From Chelonoidis abingdonii (taxonomy: Eukaryota > Chordata > Testudines > Testudinidae), in assembly GCF_003597395.2 (NCBI RefSeq), contig NC_133770.1:85309432-85373431 (forward strand): a DNA stretch of 64,000 nucleotides, given 5' to 3'. The notes beneath the pieces were generated by a model that ran no database searches, was not told the DNA's origin, and saw only the letters and a list, made by a program, of their open reading frames with translations. The position numbers and the translations under genes were made by a program. Each line of letters starts with the position of its first letter. Positions within the stretch are counted from its first letter, which is position 1. This document shows, piece by piece, positions 49,280-62,640 of this stretch.

Positions 49280-50065
49280 CCGATGAATTAATCGCAGTAA
49301 ACTCACACGATTAACTAAAAAAATTAACTGTGATTAATCGCCGTTAAACAATAGAATTCCAATTGAAATGTATTAAATATTTTTGGATTTTTTCTACATT
49401 TTCAAATGTATTGATTTCTGTTAAAACACAGAATACAAAGTGTATAGTGCTCACTTTATATACCAGGGCTTTGGAGCGAAGCCTGGAGCTGGAGCATGGA
49501 GCAGCTCTAAAGTAGTGGAGCTGCAGGTTTTTGCCTGGAGCTGGAGCAGAGTACCTTCCAAAATCTGAGAGGGACAAGATGTGGCGAATGCTTGCAGAGG
49601 TCTCAAAAGAGCAACACACAGATGCGGAAACTACAGAACCCAAACCATCAGAAAAGAAAATCCACTTTCTACTAGTGGCATCTTACTCAGATGATGAAAA
49701 TGAACATGCATCAGTCCACTCTGCTTTGGATCATTATCAAGGAGAACCTATCATCAGCATGGACCCATGTCCTCTGGAACGGTAGCTGAAGCATGAAGGT
49801 ACATATGAATCTTTAGCACATCTGGCATGTAAATATCTTGTGATGCCGGCTACAACAGTGCCATGCGAACACCTGTTCTCACTTTCAGGTGACATTTTAA
49901 ATAAGACATGGGCAGCATTTATCTCCTGCAAATTGTAACCAAACTTGTTTGTCTGAGAGATTGGCTGAAGTAGGACTGAGCGGACTTGTAGTTCTAAAGT
50001 TTTACATTGTTTTATTTTTGAATGCAGTTATTTTTTGTATATAATTCTACATTTATAAGTTCAAC
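49280..50065 (+). mobile_element. hAT element fragment, sibling of the palindromic element
   Basis: 49280-49465 matches the inverted outer end of the element at 28111-29451 (ATTAATCGCAGT, TTAAACAATAGAATTCC, CACAGAATACAAAGTGTA). Then come a GGAGCTGGAGCAGAG-type repeat block (49465-49560) and plus-strand hATC coding text (49560-49960), including PATTVPCEHLFSLSGDILNK, broken by stops. The right end is truncated near 50065. Confidence 0.75.
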
Positions 50066-50299
50066 ATGCATGGACACAGCTGAAACAAGTCTAATAATCA
50101 GGTCAGGGATATAAAAACTTGACTGAGACAAAGTGAAGTTAGAAGGCAAATTAGCTCCAATTCTAAAAAGCTGTGTTTACTTTACAATGCCTATAGCGAT
50201 ACATAATTTAATTTAGGGCCCAATCCTGCTAGCCTTTCACATGCAGCACTCTCATATCTGGTTCTCAGATTATATAGTCTGGGCAGGGAATCTGTCTTA

Positions 50300-50420
50300 G
50301 AGACATTGAGATTTTAAGGCCAGAAGGGATCATAGGAGCATCTAGTGTGACACACACAGCTCAGGCCATGGAATTTCACCCAGTGATTCCTGCATCTAGT
50401 CTTCTAGGTCTATGAAGTTC
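50300..50420. repeat. Amniote interspersed repeat fragment
   Basis: GATTTTAAGGCCAGAAGGGA, TCTAGTGTGACACACACAG and TTTCACCCAGTGATTCCTGC form a well-known sauropsid repeat motif series. Class not determined. Confidence 0.6.
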
Positions 50421-50726
50421 TGTGCATAAGATACAGCTGCATTGGTAGATAACAGGCACTTACAAATACTCACAGGGCTTTATCTTGCTTCACATACCAT
50501 ATAGTAAAAGGCAGGCATAACCCAAAATACCTAATCTAAATGACATGCAAGAACTAATGTGAAAAAGCAGAGCTGCAGCAGAATCCATCAGGTACATACA
50601 ACCTGCCATGTAAATAAATAACTACATCATATGTTTTGAAAAGATCTGAAAACCCATTTGCTGTAAAGTTCCATTACCATGTGTATGCAATGTTGCCCTT
50701 TACTATATAGGCAAAGATACACTTAC

Positions 50727-50828
50727 TGCATGCTCCACAGGTGAAGCAGCCATCATGGTAGAGATTCCCCATAGCTTGGCAAGCCTGGTTTGCTCCATAC
50801 ACACCTTGGCTGCACTTCACGCAGGTTC
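50727..50828 (-). CDS. LIMD1: LIMD1 coding exon, start of LIM domain 1
   Basis: Most 5' LIMD1 exon in the window (102 bp; enters in phase 1, leaves one base into a codon). On the minus strand it is preceded by an AG acceptor (50829-50830) and followed by GTAAGT (50721-50726). It encodes 33 full codons with the first zinc ligands of LIM1: the pair in TCVKC, then YHDGC and FTCGAC. The stretch QACQAMGNLYHDGCF identifies LIMD1 within the Ajuba/LIMD1/WTIP group. LIMD1 is an adaptor at adherens and focal junctions and in P-bodies, and family work links it to Hippo, VHL/HIF and miRNA silencing. The proline-rich N-terminal exon is not in the window, so this CDS is partial. Intron 5' of it runs past position 64000. 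Confidence 0.93.
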
Positions 50829-51059
50829 CTGAAAATGAAATAAAGACAAAGAGAGATCAGAGGTAGAATGTATTAACATGACAAGTGCACATAAAGGAAA
50901 GAGATGGCCTAGCTGCAGAGGATCTTTACCTGCACCAGAAGCACTGGCTCATTAATATGTGTGTCTCAATTAGCGAACAGAAGAAGTTAGACACAGTTAT
51001 CGCAGCAGGGGAAGCTAGGCGATTTCAGTATTATACACCATGCAAACTATTGTTAAAGG

Positions 51060-51322
51060 CAGGGGAGGCTCCAGGCACCAGCACGCCAAGCGCGTGCCTG
51101 GGGTGGCAAGCCACGGCGGGGCGCTCTGCCAGTCACCGCGAGGGCAACAGGCAGGCTGCCTTTGGCGGCATGCCTGAGGAGGGTACGCTGGTCTCATGGC
51201 TTCGGCGAACTTCCCACAGGCGTGCCGCCGAATCCGCAGAACCGGGGACCTCCCGCAGGCAAGCCGCCAAAGGCAGCCTGCCTCCCATGCTTGGGGCGGC
51301 AAAATATCTAGAGCTGCCCCTG
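51060..51322. mobile_element. hAT-type MITE, family 1, second copy
   Basis: 263 bp with ends CAGGGGAGGCTC / GAGCTGCCCCTG and a perfect 8-bp duplication GTTAAAGG (51052-51059, 51323-51330). Interior closely matches 20419-20672. It lies about 230 bp upstream of a LIMD1 exon (minus strand). Confidence 0.9.
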
Positions 51323-52890
51323 GTTAAAGGCTGATGCTATCATCAGATTTGTGGAGTGCACATCACTGTAAATAATGTAAAAGAGTATCTCAAGACCCAG
51401 TTTCCTACACTTATTCCCTTCCCTCCCCACACCCACCCTTTCCCAACCACCTCACACACACAATAAAAAAGAAAACATCGGAAAGGCTTGAAGGTAGTGA
51501 AACTTGTTTGGTTGTTCAATGACAAATAGCTTTCACTACTTCAGTGTAGAATGTACCTTTTGATTGCCACAATATCTTAAGGAAACTAGGATTCCTCTTT
51601 AATTGAGCAATTTAAATCTTCATCTATTTCAGTTTACTACCGCTTCTGATGAACATAAAAATCATGAGACTGCCCATTAATCCAGCCTCTAGACTAAACA
51701 TCAAAATCCCATCTCTTCCCTTTCCCAGATACCTTCTGAAAGGGAAGTCTCAATGTGAATATTATCTCTATATAATGTATCCCGGGCCAGATCCTCCCCC
51801 ATCTCCCCCCAGTTCATTTAAAACAATTCCATCTGGTGGAACAGATGTTTGCTGGCAATACAAGTAAGTTTGTATGGACCTGATTCTCAGAATAGCTAGT
51901 ATGGACTTGATTCTCAGAATACCTGTGGAATGAAGTACAGCCAGTGCATGCACACATAGATTTAGTTTTAGGAGCCAAAACTCCACCTATATGTTGGCTC
52001 TGAATAAGATAATCATAATTACAAAGGCTAGCCTGAGCTGGAGCACAAAACCACCCACATTCAGTGTGCTATTACAGAGGAAATGTAAAATGAAACTGAA
52101 TGCTTTGACTGTGAGGGTGATGGGGGCAACCTTTGCAAACCAGAAAGACTAGCCTGCGTCTTTGTCTTACTCCTATTGCTCAGCCAAGTAAGACTAACAC
52201 AGATCTCCAGATGGGCTCTGTTGCGAAGCAGCACCCCAGCTCTCCAAACACTCCCCACCGCAAGCAAGAGGTCAAGGAGGACACAGAGCCTTGGCTTTAC
52301 TCCCTCTCACTGGGGAGAGTAGCTGGCCAGGCCAGGAGGAGGAGTAAATATCCTTTCAAGGGCTGCAGTAACATACCCTCTCCCCCAACCAAGAAGCAAA
52401 CAAGAGCCAGAGAGGAATATCTCTGAAGCATGGTGCCTTTTGGGGCAGTGCGGTTTACGCATTGCCCTTTGGTCAGCCTTGTGCCTAGAGGGACAATGTA
52501 GCCCCATGCAAGTAATTTGTAGATGGGTTTACCTAGCTGTTTAGTGAAAAATGAATGTGTTTTTTTATTATTGCTGTGTATATAACAGCCTGAATGATGC
52601 GTGATGCTGGGCAGGCAAATAAAAAAAGGACAGGGCCTTCCATCAAGGAGTCTACTATTGAAAGCCCCATGCATGAGCAGTCCCATTGAACATCAGTGAG
52701 GCTATAAAAGCATGGAGCTGCAGGAATGAGGCCTTGAATAGACACAGCACAGTAAAAGATGGCAATAGAGGAGAGGGGAGTGTATAGGAGGAAGAGGAAG
52801 GCTATAGCAAGGAAAGATTACAAGAAGTACTTGAGGTTATGTCAGACCCCTTTTAAAAATTAATATATTTCAATTTGGGGCAGTGCCCAG

Positions 52891-53116
52891 CAGGCCCGGC
52901 TCTAGTGTTTTTGCTGCCCCAAGCGGCTGGTAAAAAAAGAGCCACGTTCAGCGGCAGCTCTACCCCTGCTTCTTCTACAGTGGCAATTCGGCGGCAGGTC
53001 CTTTGCTCCGAGAGGGAGCGACGGCCCCGCCGCGGAATTGCGGCCCAATGGCCACCCCCTCTTGATTGGCTGCCCCAGGCACCTGCTTGCTATGCTGGTG
53101 CCTGGAGCCGGCCCTG
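52891..53116. mobile_element. hAT-type MITE, related family
   Basis: 226 bp with ends CAGGCCCGGCTC / GAGCCGGCCCTG and a perfect 8-bp duplication GTGCCCAG (52883-52890, 53117-53124). Interior contains CCGCCGCGGAATTGCGG. Similar end design to family 1 but different interior. Confidence 0.9.
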
Positions 53117-53834
53117 GTGCCCAGTGATAGCTGGACTTGGCCTTGTATCTTCCTTGAGAGACAGACATTGCCTCACAAGCAATAAAAACCTCCAGTTGGT
53201 CTGCTTTGCCCTCTCCCTGCAGCCACAGAGAAAAGGCAGCCTAGGGCATGTTTAATGACTGCCTAGCACACTTGGCCCCCATTTGATTTCCAAAGAAATC
53301 TTTTTTTGATAATGAAAAGAGATCACAATTAGATCCATTTCCATGAGCCACGTACTACTGAGGCTTCTCTCCTTCCTCAGTCTAAAATGAACATGGCAAT
53401 AATGGGACCAGAAATTCTGCAGCTGAATGGGAATTTTACCCATTACAAATTATTGCTACTTTCCTATGTTCAAAAACAGCACAAGCATAACAGAGGGTTC
53501 GGATGATGCACAGCAAACTACATGTTTTGAGGGGAAGGGAAATCACCCTCATCAATTTCCTTCATGGTTTTTGAGTTGGAATATTCCTCGTTTCTCTAAT
53601 ACTGTATAGAATCCACGATGAAAGGCATGCCGGAAAGCCGCTGTCAGACTGACAGAGAAGGGGAAGTTATTGTCTCAAAATAAACATCATGTGGAGCTAG
53701 CTTGTCTGTGCTAAGCGTTATCACATGCTCACCACAGACCAGTTTTAATGCAGGGCCAGCTCTGTCTCCACAATGTTGTAATCTACGTTTACGTCACTTA
53801 CCTTTACTTTTAACCAAGAGAGGTGGTACAGACC

Positions 53835-53899
53835 TGGGGTTGATTTCTGCCTCTGCCGGGTGATCATGGGAATGTCACTTCACCTTCCTGTGACTTTGT
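53835..53899. repeat. MIR / CORE-SINE fragment
   Basis: GATTTCTGCCTCTGCCGGGTGA and ATGTCACTTCACCTTCCTGTG resemble the complement of a MIR core. Confidence 0.5.
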
Positions 53900-54198
53900 G
53901 GCCTGGTCTACACTGGGAGGGACGGGGGGAGGGGGGGGAATTGATCTAAGTTATGCAACTTCAGCTACGTAAATAATAGACATACTTAGATCTACTCACC
54001 ACAGTGAAGACACTGTGGTGAGTCGACTGCTGCTGCTCCCCCTTCGACTCCGCCTGCGCCTCTCGCTCCGCTGGAGTACAGGAGTCGACGGGAGAGCACT
54101 CGGGGGTTGATTTATTGCATTTAGACTAGACAGGATAAATCGACCCCCGCTGGATCAATCGCTGCCCACCAATCAAGCGGGTAGTGTAGACATACCCT
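53900..54198. mobile_element. MITE with GTCTACACTA-type ends, copy 2
   Basis: Left end GGCCTGGTCTACACTGGGA, right end GCGGGTAGTGTAGACATACCC. Shares GATCTAAGTTATGCAACTTC, GGAGTCGACGG and CAATCAAGCGGGTAG text with 29694-29990, in the opposite orientation. Confidence 0.7.
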
Positions 54199-54214
54199 GT
54201 TTCTCCTGCCACCC

Positions 54215-54330
54215 TTTGTCTGTCTGATGTATTCAGACTGTAAAATTCTTTGAAGTAGGTACTGTCTCTTACTATTCCTCATGGATAGTGCCTAGCACAG
54301 CAAGGTCCTGGCTTCATTTGGGGTCGGAAG
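54215..54330. repeat. Amniote repeat fragment
   Basis: GTACTGTCTCTTACTATTCC, GATAGTGCCTAGCACAGCA and GGTCCTGGCTT match the common reptile/bird repeat also seen at 24430 and 58518. Confidence 0.65.
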
Positions 54331-55182
54331 GCACTATTGACTTAACTGATTACATAGCTGATATAAGGTTCCAAATGAATTTTAAGCGATTGAAAGTCTG
54401 GTCCATGTTAGGAATAAAACTAACCTATCTGCAACAGCGTCCAAAAGGCAGCGTCAACTATGGCTCTGGCAGAACCATACTGGCTATGGATTTTTTGCAA
54501 ACATTTCTCCCTCTTGCTAACACTAGTATCAAGTTTTCATTATTCCATGGTAAAAATGCCTGAGACTTGTCTACAGCTACACTTGCACCATTGCTAAAAA
54601 GCAGATACTACTCTTCCTACTACACAGTATCCCTGAGCATGGAAAGCACATTACAGTGCACTAGGCTAGAACTCTGAAAACTGTTACAAACACAGTTCCA
54701 AGCCCTAGCGTGGTCAGATCCAAAGAGCAGAACGGGAAAGAATCCAATCATAAGGCTGAGAAGAATAGAAAGCTATTCTACTTGTCCAAGTGTGGTCTGA
54801 ACAAACACACCAGCTGGTTATGGATCCATACCAACATGCCAGTCATTTGGCAAAACTTCTTGGATCTTCTCAAACAGAGAGCACAGCTAGTTTAGATATT
54901 TATGAAAATCTGCATTATCTGAAAGTAAAACAGGATGGAGAGAGAATGGAAGATAAGCTAAGTTTTGTAGGCATTTGGGGCATAAAAAGAGGAAAACCTG
55001 ACCTTTCAAATGCATATATAGCAAGTCAAAGTCTGATACAGCCCAACATTTTGTCCTGTCATCTGACATACATAGCTCAAAGCTGATTTGTAAGATTCCC
55101 TCTTGCCATCCTGAACCAAGGCTGCAGATTTTGCAGTTTTAAGATCCTTCCATGGCAGTTACTGGTCTTTCTGCAGAATCTA

Positions 55183-55370
55183 CACTTCTACCCCAATATA
55201 ACGCAACCTGAGACAACACGAATTCAGATATAGTGCGGTAAAGCAGCGCTCCAGGAGGGGTGGGCTGCGCGCTCCGGCAGATCAAAGCAAGTTCAATATA
55301 ACACGGTTTCACTCATAACGCGGTAAGATTTTTTGGCTCCCGAGGACAGTGTTATATCACGGTGGAGGTA
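55183..55370. mobile_element. Tigger-like MITE
   Basis: 188 bp flanked by TA (55181-55182, 55371-55372). Ends CACTTCTACCCCAATATAAC / GTTATATCACGGTGGAGGTA are inverted with mismatches. Interior GCGCTCCGGCAGATCAAAG; no coding capacity. Confidence 0.75.
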
Positions 55371-55825
55371 TATCTATTTTATTTAAAAGGTGCCTAACTT
55401 TTTCCCTTGTACATGCAAATGTACTTTTTCTCCATTAAGCCTCCAGAACATAATTTCTTCCTCTCCAGAAAGTGCCCAGACACTCAATATGAATTAGTAA
55501 CAACAACAACTACAATTCAGAGAGGGAAAACATCTGTAAACCTCATAGGCCAAGTCTACTGAAAAGTACTAAAATAGTTTTAGCCAAATTATGCCCCACC
55601 CTGATGGAGCTGTCTGTGCTGCTTAATTGCTTAACACCTAATGCACCAGGCATGTAGGACAAAAACATACCTTCCTTGCTGCATCATGTAATGGATAGAT
55701 CTGTGTGAAAGTGCCAATGGTCCAATGGAATGTTGGCACACAGTGTAACACGGCAGCTATTTAATTTCCTGCAAGGCTATCCTTAGCCAAATGACAGCAG
55801 CACAAGAAAAGTGAGCAAATAAATC

Positions 55826-55895
55826 TGTTAGTCTTTACGGCACCACTGGACTCCTTGTTGTTTTTGTGGATACAGACTAACACAGCTACCCCTTT
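55826..55895. repeat. Fragment of the fold-back family
   Basis: CTGTTAGTCTTTACGGCACC and GTGGATACAGACTAACACAGC match the ends of the elements at 315 and 13497. No hammerhead core remains. Confidence 0.6.
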
Positions 55896-58439
55896 GGTAC
55901 TCACCATCCAGTTCATTTCACAGAGTTGCTGAATTCCAATCCGAGGTGGTGCTATTTAAACGCTGCCATTATCATGATCAGTGACAACCTATCACACTAC
56001 AGACCCCAAGGTTCTTTTAAAAACAAAAAACTGGGCCAAATTAAACTTTGGTGTAATTGCTCCAGGGATGGGTGTTCACTTCTATTACTATGCTAAGGTG
56101 ATGTTAGCAATGTATTTAAGAAAGCCTTTACCTCTCATTTTAACCTGACTCCTTCGAAAGAAAAAAAAAACCAGAATTAATTATAATTTTTACCTGACAC
56201 TATTCAGTCTCTACAACCCTCCCAGCTCACCCCCTACTGCCATGATGAACCTGGTCTTTCAGGTCTGCTCTATGCTAGGACAAACCTATCACTGATGACA
56301 GGCACCAGCAACACATACGCTGAGCTACTGCCGATCACAGGTTAATTGCCAGAGGAGAGCAGTACACACAGTGTTCAACTCCATTTCAGAACTGTAGTTA
56401 TGCCCTGCTCCAAGCAAGTCCTAACTCATGTTTTGTAATGCTGCTGAGTGTGCTTTCTACTGGCCTACACTAACAGTTTAACGGTCATCACCATCAGTTC
56501 AGCTACATGTCACTGATGCTCACCAGCAGCAACAAGGAAATTTCCAACTATAGATTAGGCCTGAGTAAAAGTGGAGAAATCTTATTCCTCAACTTCAAGC
56601 ATAAGGCTGAATACTGTATATATGCTTACATTTCAAAAATGGGGGCCTTAGTAGGATGCCTGTATTCTGCACTGGGATGCTTAGAGCTGCACATCATTTA
56701 GGCAAGCAAGTGCCAACCTAAGCATCTAAAAATATAGCATGAAGATGTTCTATTAAATTATCCACATCTGAAAATCAGGTAACACAATGCAACCCTGCAC
56801 AATGTATTATTAAAATGTACTCTAAGGTATCCCTTTCGTCAGCACTGACAAGCCTGAAAAAATCACGTATGTGAAGTGCTAGCAAGTTCACACTCAAGTG
56901 CACTGGGAGAATGGTAGCCATATTTGGAAAGGGAAAAGCCATAAATTGCTGATTTCAGTTTAGTTTCTGCTTCTAGGGCAGCTTGCCTCTGAACAACAAA
57001 GAAGTCACTGTTCCATTTAGCATCATGTGGAAAGCAACTGCCCCAAGTTACATCTGAGGCTCTGAACAACAAGATCTTTGGAGTACAGCTGGGACTGAAA
57101 ACAAGCCCTGCGAGCTGTGTCCCAACTCTTACACTTGGTTTATTCATTTTAATTCATCAGAAATGCTGCCACCGGAAACAGCCCAGGCTCACATGTCCAG
57201 CAGCTCAGAAGAGATCCCAGAGCTGCCAGAAGCAGAATCTGATCTTCTGGTATCATCTGAAATGTCACTCCCCTCCACTAAGTTCAACAATTGGATTTCT
57301 GTTTGCCACAAATTTCAAAGTCTAAACAACATTTTCTCCTCCAAATGTTGCTACTTTACTTCTAATTCCTTGCAATCGCTAATTTACTAATGATGTTGCT
57401 GAATGATAGCATTCTGTACGACTGATTGGGGCATTACACCTCCATCCACCAAAGTCTGTTCAGCTAGAAAGCAATAAGACAGTTTTTCAATGACCTTTTG
57501 GGACATAGAGTCCAAATCAAAATACTTCACTGCCACCTTTACATCTGTGCCCACCTGTATTTCCTCAGCAGGAACCCTAAGCCACAGAGGGGAGAATGTG
57601 AGGATGTGATACTTTGGATCAGACAATAGGCCACATTCTGCCATTTCACCGATGATGAGGAGACAGCATGGGCATGACTCAGGGTAGACTTGGGCGATAT
57701 AAGTCCAAAGTGATAAAGAGACACTTTACTGGGTCAAAATCTGGAGTTGGCATTTAGCAATTGTGTGGATCTTATTCTTCTCATTTATTCTCTATAACCC
57801 TTTACGCCTACATTTGCTTCTGATAACTAATTTCATTCTTCATCGGCAGTTTTAACAGTTATTCAGCTATTACGTTGCTTCCAGAATTACAGCCATTAAT
57901 ATTAACTAAAGCTTGTTCGTGGCCCCTCCTTATAGCTGGCTAGATTTAAGTGGAATAAATTAGTCGCATTTGGAAAGAAAAATCAAGTTGTTTTCATTTA
58001 AACGTCTCCAATACATGTTCTGTATGTTCTTTCCCATATATTTGTACCCAAGAGCTACAAGCGTCATGGTCTTGCTTTTGTGTCAAGGTCCAGAGTAACA
58101 CCGCCCCCACCTTTTTTCTTCTGTTGTTCCCATCTCACCCCTATGCTCCATCAATTATGAGTCTTGACTGCTGCCTGGCCACTACTGTCTTCTCATTCTC
58201 CCTCCTGAAAACCCATTTCTACCATGAGGACCACAAGCTAAGTCAACAACACAACATATATATTATAAAAGAAGAAAGGAAGGACACACCTTGCTTCCTC
58301 ATGTTGCACACATTCCCCTTCCCAAGTAACACTAACCTTATTCCTCTAACTCCTGACCTTCCCCATACCCCAATTCTGTTTTGTGGTTGCACATTTCACG
58401 GAGTCATGGCTACATTAGAACGTACTACCACCACCACAA

Positions 58440-58600
58440 CCACCTAGGTCTTTTTTGGTGCTTTCCCTCAGTAGATCTCAAAGTGCTTTACACAGGAGGA
58501 CAGCGCCATTATCACTGTTAGCTCTTTGGGGCAGGGGCCTGTGTACTGAGAGGTGCTTGGTAGGCCTTTGAGTGCTACAAAACAACAGTTAACAATAATG
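58440..58600. repeat. MIR/CORE-SINE fragment followed by a common amniote repeat
   Basis: TTTGGTGCTTTCCCTCAG, GATCTCAAAGTGCTTTACAC (58450-58495) and then GCTCTTTGGGGCAGGGGCC (58522 on) follow well-known amniote repeat consensus text. Confidence 0.6.
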
Positions 58601-61264
58601 CTCCTCAAAGAGCCAATTTCCAAAGCGGAAGGGAGGCTCATGTGAATAGTGAGTCCTTGGCAAATGCGGCTGCATACCTGTTCAATTAGCACTCAGTGGT
58701 TGGCGCAAGTCTGCTCACGTGTAGATAATTGTGTATGCAAAGAGAAAACAGGTAACTACATGCAATTCTTCCACATTACCCATAGTCTGTGTACTTGTGA
58801 AAACTTGGTCCAAGGTGTTTAAAGCCCCTAGGCCTGATTCACAGTTATCCTACACCTTGTGGTGTCATTTACGCTTGTGCAAAGTGAGCACAAAACATCA
58901 CCATTCTGATTTGGTGGCATTTTACCTTCACACTGCACTGGTGCAAAAGATACACCAAGTACAGGGCAGAATGAATCAGGCTCCATATCTTTTGCCGCCT
59001 TGCCCTCACCACCACCACTGTTGATCCTGAGTCACTGCTCTCTCTCGTGCTTTAAAATAGATTTTTTTTTTTTTTTAAACACAACCTCTAGTTCAGCTTC
59101 CAGGAGAGGGAAGGAGAGACATATACAGCTTTAATCCTGAAGAGTAATATCCCAGGCAAATATTTATTCACTTGCTTCCTTGCACAGAGATAAGCTTTGT
59201 GCTGTCCACAAGTGTACTAATTCACATTCTGAAACAAGGAATGTTGGAAGAGTTACTGCATGATACCACTCTTCCCGCCTCCCTCTCCCTGCACCCCACA
59301 CATGAAACTTCTTCCAGCTTCAGAGCTTTTCGAGCAACAGGCATGCATCTAGCAGGCAGAAATGAACACATTCACACATTTCCAAAGGGAAAGCTGCCCT
59401 TATCTCCAGCCCACAAAGTCTGCATGTAAAAGAAACCTCAGAAAATTCTTCTGTTTTTACCTGAGGTTCTCATTGCAGCAGCCCTCAAATTATCTTTTTA
59501 GCATCTGTCACGTTTTGGTAGCAATATCAGCTATTGGATTGCAATGACTGCGCAGTGAAACACCAAGTTCACTGCACAACTGCCCTCTGTGCTGACAACT
59601 AATTATATCCATCTGCATGTGCTAAGATTCCAAATATCCACTTGGGTTAAATGATTCATCTTGAGTTCTAATTTGGTGAAAAATCCTCAAACCCAATTAC
59701 ATGATCCACTCTGCTTGCCTGCTATAAAGCATCTCTGTGTTCAGCTTCAAACTAGGATGCCTGAGGCTCTGATAAAATACCAGCTTATCAGCTCCACTCT
59801 GAGTAGCAATGAGAGGATTTAGACCTTAAAAACCTAAAAATCACGCATAATACGAAAAAAACACATCAAGTTTGTTTTAAAATGCTACTGATAACCAGTG
59901 TCTTTAAAACACTAAGAGCCATATTTCCATCTGTGGGCGCAAGAGGTACACTCATTATGTGTGTGCGCACCTGTTTTACCTGCAAAAACCTGAGTTTGTA
60001 CATGCAAACGGGGTAACTGCACATACAAATGGACAGTCAGGCACACTGGGCTTAATCACGTTCCATTGAAATCAACAGTAAAATGTCTATTGGCTTCAGT
60101 GGTGCATGACAAGGCCTGGAACTGTCTGATTTTCATTCAGAAGTCTGTGTTCTCTTACAACACAGTGGGCACATGCACATTTCTGCAGTCCACCTGCTGT
60201 GCTCACACCTGGAAATCTGGCCTTAACTTTAGCTAGTGAGAGAAGATGAGAAAATTTCAAAGGAACCTAAGGAAAAAGTTAAGCATCCCAATACCACAGA
60301 AATGCATTCGATTCAGGCACCTAGCTCCTTCAGGCTTCCTTGACAATGGCCGTCTAAAACTTTAATAAAATCAAAAGTTAATTTCCAGATCTGTCTCATG
60401 TGGACTCAGGGCTCTTTCTCCACTGTAGTAGAAATAGACCCCTCAAAGATTTTTATTCCTAGAAGCCTTTGATTTTGACTATACAGATAGCCCCTCAGAT
60501 TCCTTATGTCTCTTTTGAATACAGCATAATCCATTGCAGTGAAGTCAGCATTTCAGAAAACACTCTTAAAACAAACTAACAAAAGCCAAAAAAGCTCTGG
60601 AGACCCAAGCAGGACTCATTTTTCTGACACTGCTTATATGTATGTATTATTCAAAAATCCTGACTTCTTTGGTTCTTTCCTTCCTTTCCCATACCATATA
60701 TGGTTTGGGAAGCCAGAAGTATTTTGTATGGCAATCTTGTGTTGGCTAATAACTCAACAGTTTGTTACTCCTCAGAGTAATCCTAACTATACTGGATTTA
60801 GTCTTTTTTTTTTTTTTTATAAAAAAAAGTTTGTTTACCAAAAAGTTGATTTTCACACAGTGGCAGATACAAAATCTCCCTTGTTAAGAGCAGAGCTCTT
60901 TATTAAAAACATCCATTCCTGACAGAAGTAGAATAAATGATAAATGTTGTTCTTTAAAAATCTCACCTATGTTTCGAATAGCATTTCAGATTACCAAACA
61001 TGAAAGCATTTACAGAAACAATCATTTGCACTTGTGTCTCTAGCCAATATCAATTCCTGGTTCTGAGGTAACAGCAGAGGTGTTGCATTTGAGTTCACAA
61101 TAATGCAGAGGAACGTTTAAAACAAAAACAAACGGCTATTTTTTTAAAAATCATTGTTACACAAAAAAATTTTTTCAATACAAAGTTTTGGTAGCTCGAG
61201 GAACTAGCTTAGTGAAGAAACAGATTTGTAATACAGTACTTAGAATTTCTTGAGTCAACTTGCC

Positions 61265-61450
61265 GTATGCAACATAGCTATAGCCATGTTGGTACCAGGT
61301 TATTAGAGATACAAGGTGGGTGAGGTAATCTCTTTTATTGGACGAACTTCTGCTGAGAGAGTAGAGACAAGTGAGAGAGACAAGCTTGGGTGCCTCTTAT
61401 GTGTCTCTCATCAACAGAAGTTGGTCCAATAAAAGATACTACCTCTCTAG
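61265..61450. repeat. Fold-back repeat, third subfamily
   Basis: Opens ATAGCCATGTTGGTACCAGG, reminiscent of the TAGCCGTGTTAGTCTGG end of the 13497 element. Arms AATCTCTTTTATTGGACGA (about 61328) and GGTCCAATAAAAGATACTA (about 61423) are inverted copies around AGACAAGCTTG. No intact hammerhead core is left in this copy. Confidence 0.65.
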
Positions 61451-62640
61451 AGACAATTCAGTGCTTTATCCTTGAGTAACAAATAGTATACTGAATGCAT
61501 AAAAGTGAAAATGAGAGAGAGAAGAAGACAGCAATAGTTTATAATACTTCTCCCTTTCAAAATATTCCAGGAAGTCACCATTAAACCTCCCTTCATAGAT
61601 CTGGAACTCAAAACTGCTGCAAATTCTATTTCTTCCCCTAGCATTTCTGCTCCCATATGCATGTTATTCTCAGTTGGCTGCATTGCCCATCCCCATGTAT
61701 AGCTTCCTAGTAGGAGTTTGTCACTGGAACCTACTGGGAATTAAGGAGCCTCCATCTCTTTTCCCCCTCCCCAGGAGCCTGATTAAAAATAATTCAGTGG
61801 ACCCACTATATAGACCTCATTGCACATTACCATTACATCACCACACGCTTCCTGAAAGTTAAAAAGCACATATCTTGCATTATTAAAGGTGGAAAAAATC
61901 TAGTTATCCATTACATCCATCTGCTCTGACATGCACCTACTTCCCATACACACATTAGAGTATGTATAGCCTAGCTCCTTTGTTCACTCATTGAAACCAG
62001 CATGAATCCAAAATCCAAGAAGCATCCTCTATTGAAGAGAATCTCACAGCTTAGTCAGTGGAGCATTCTATATTCAGAGTAGAGGAATAGTATTTCAAAC
62101 ACTATCCTAAAAAACAGCAAAAAGAACACAAGACACTGCCATCCAAAATGATTAAAGTAAAAAAAGAGTTTGTCAGATCGTTATCATGTGACAATAGGCA
62201 TTTTACTCTATCTGCCCTTTCCCTGGACTAAATTTGATTACAACTATACTCTGTTGGGGGAACATCACATACTGATATTCTGGAATATATTTTCCATGTA
62301 GTTCTCAACCAACCATTGGGAGAAACAATCTATATGTCCTTCGGATACCAATAGTGGCAACTACCTAGCTTGCACAGTAGTTTATTGTGAAGTTCATAGT
62401 AATGTTAGCAAGAATAGAGCGCTTAAGTATTATTGGTGTATAGACTGCCTGTGCTGGCACCAGCAATAGTGGCCTTCAGAGAGCAGCAAGAGTAAGCTGA
62501 AAGCGTGAAGTCCTTCTCCTGGTTTGTGTTTGTAAGCCTGCACAGGATGAAGATGCACAGAGGTGAAAAATGTTACTTCATATTAGGAAAAAGAGTTCAA
62601 GCTACTGCTACATTTGGGATGTTCAACCCATGTATCTAAT

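Larger units (their letters stand above)
24344..50726 (-). other. LIMD1 26-kb intron within LIM1
   Basis: Bounded by GT/AG on the minus strand. Repeats are listed separately. The stretches 24830-27740, 31840-33170, 37640-38610, 38940-42350 (apart from the CA run) and 46240-49160 contain no gene and little I can name beyond short degraded repeats and simple tracts. Confidence 0.9.
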
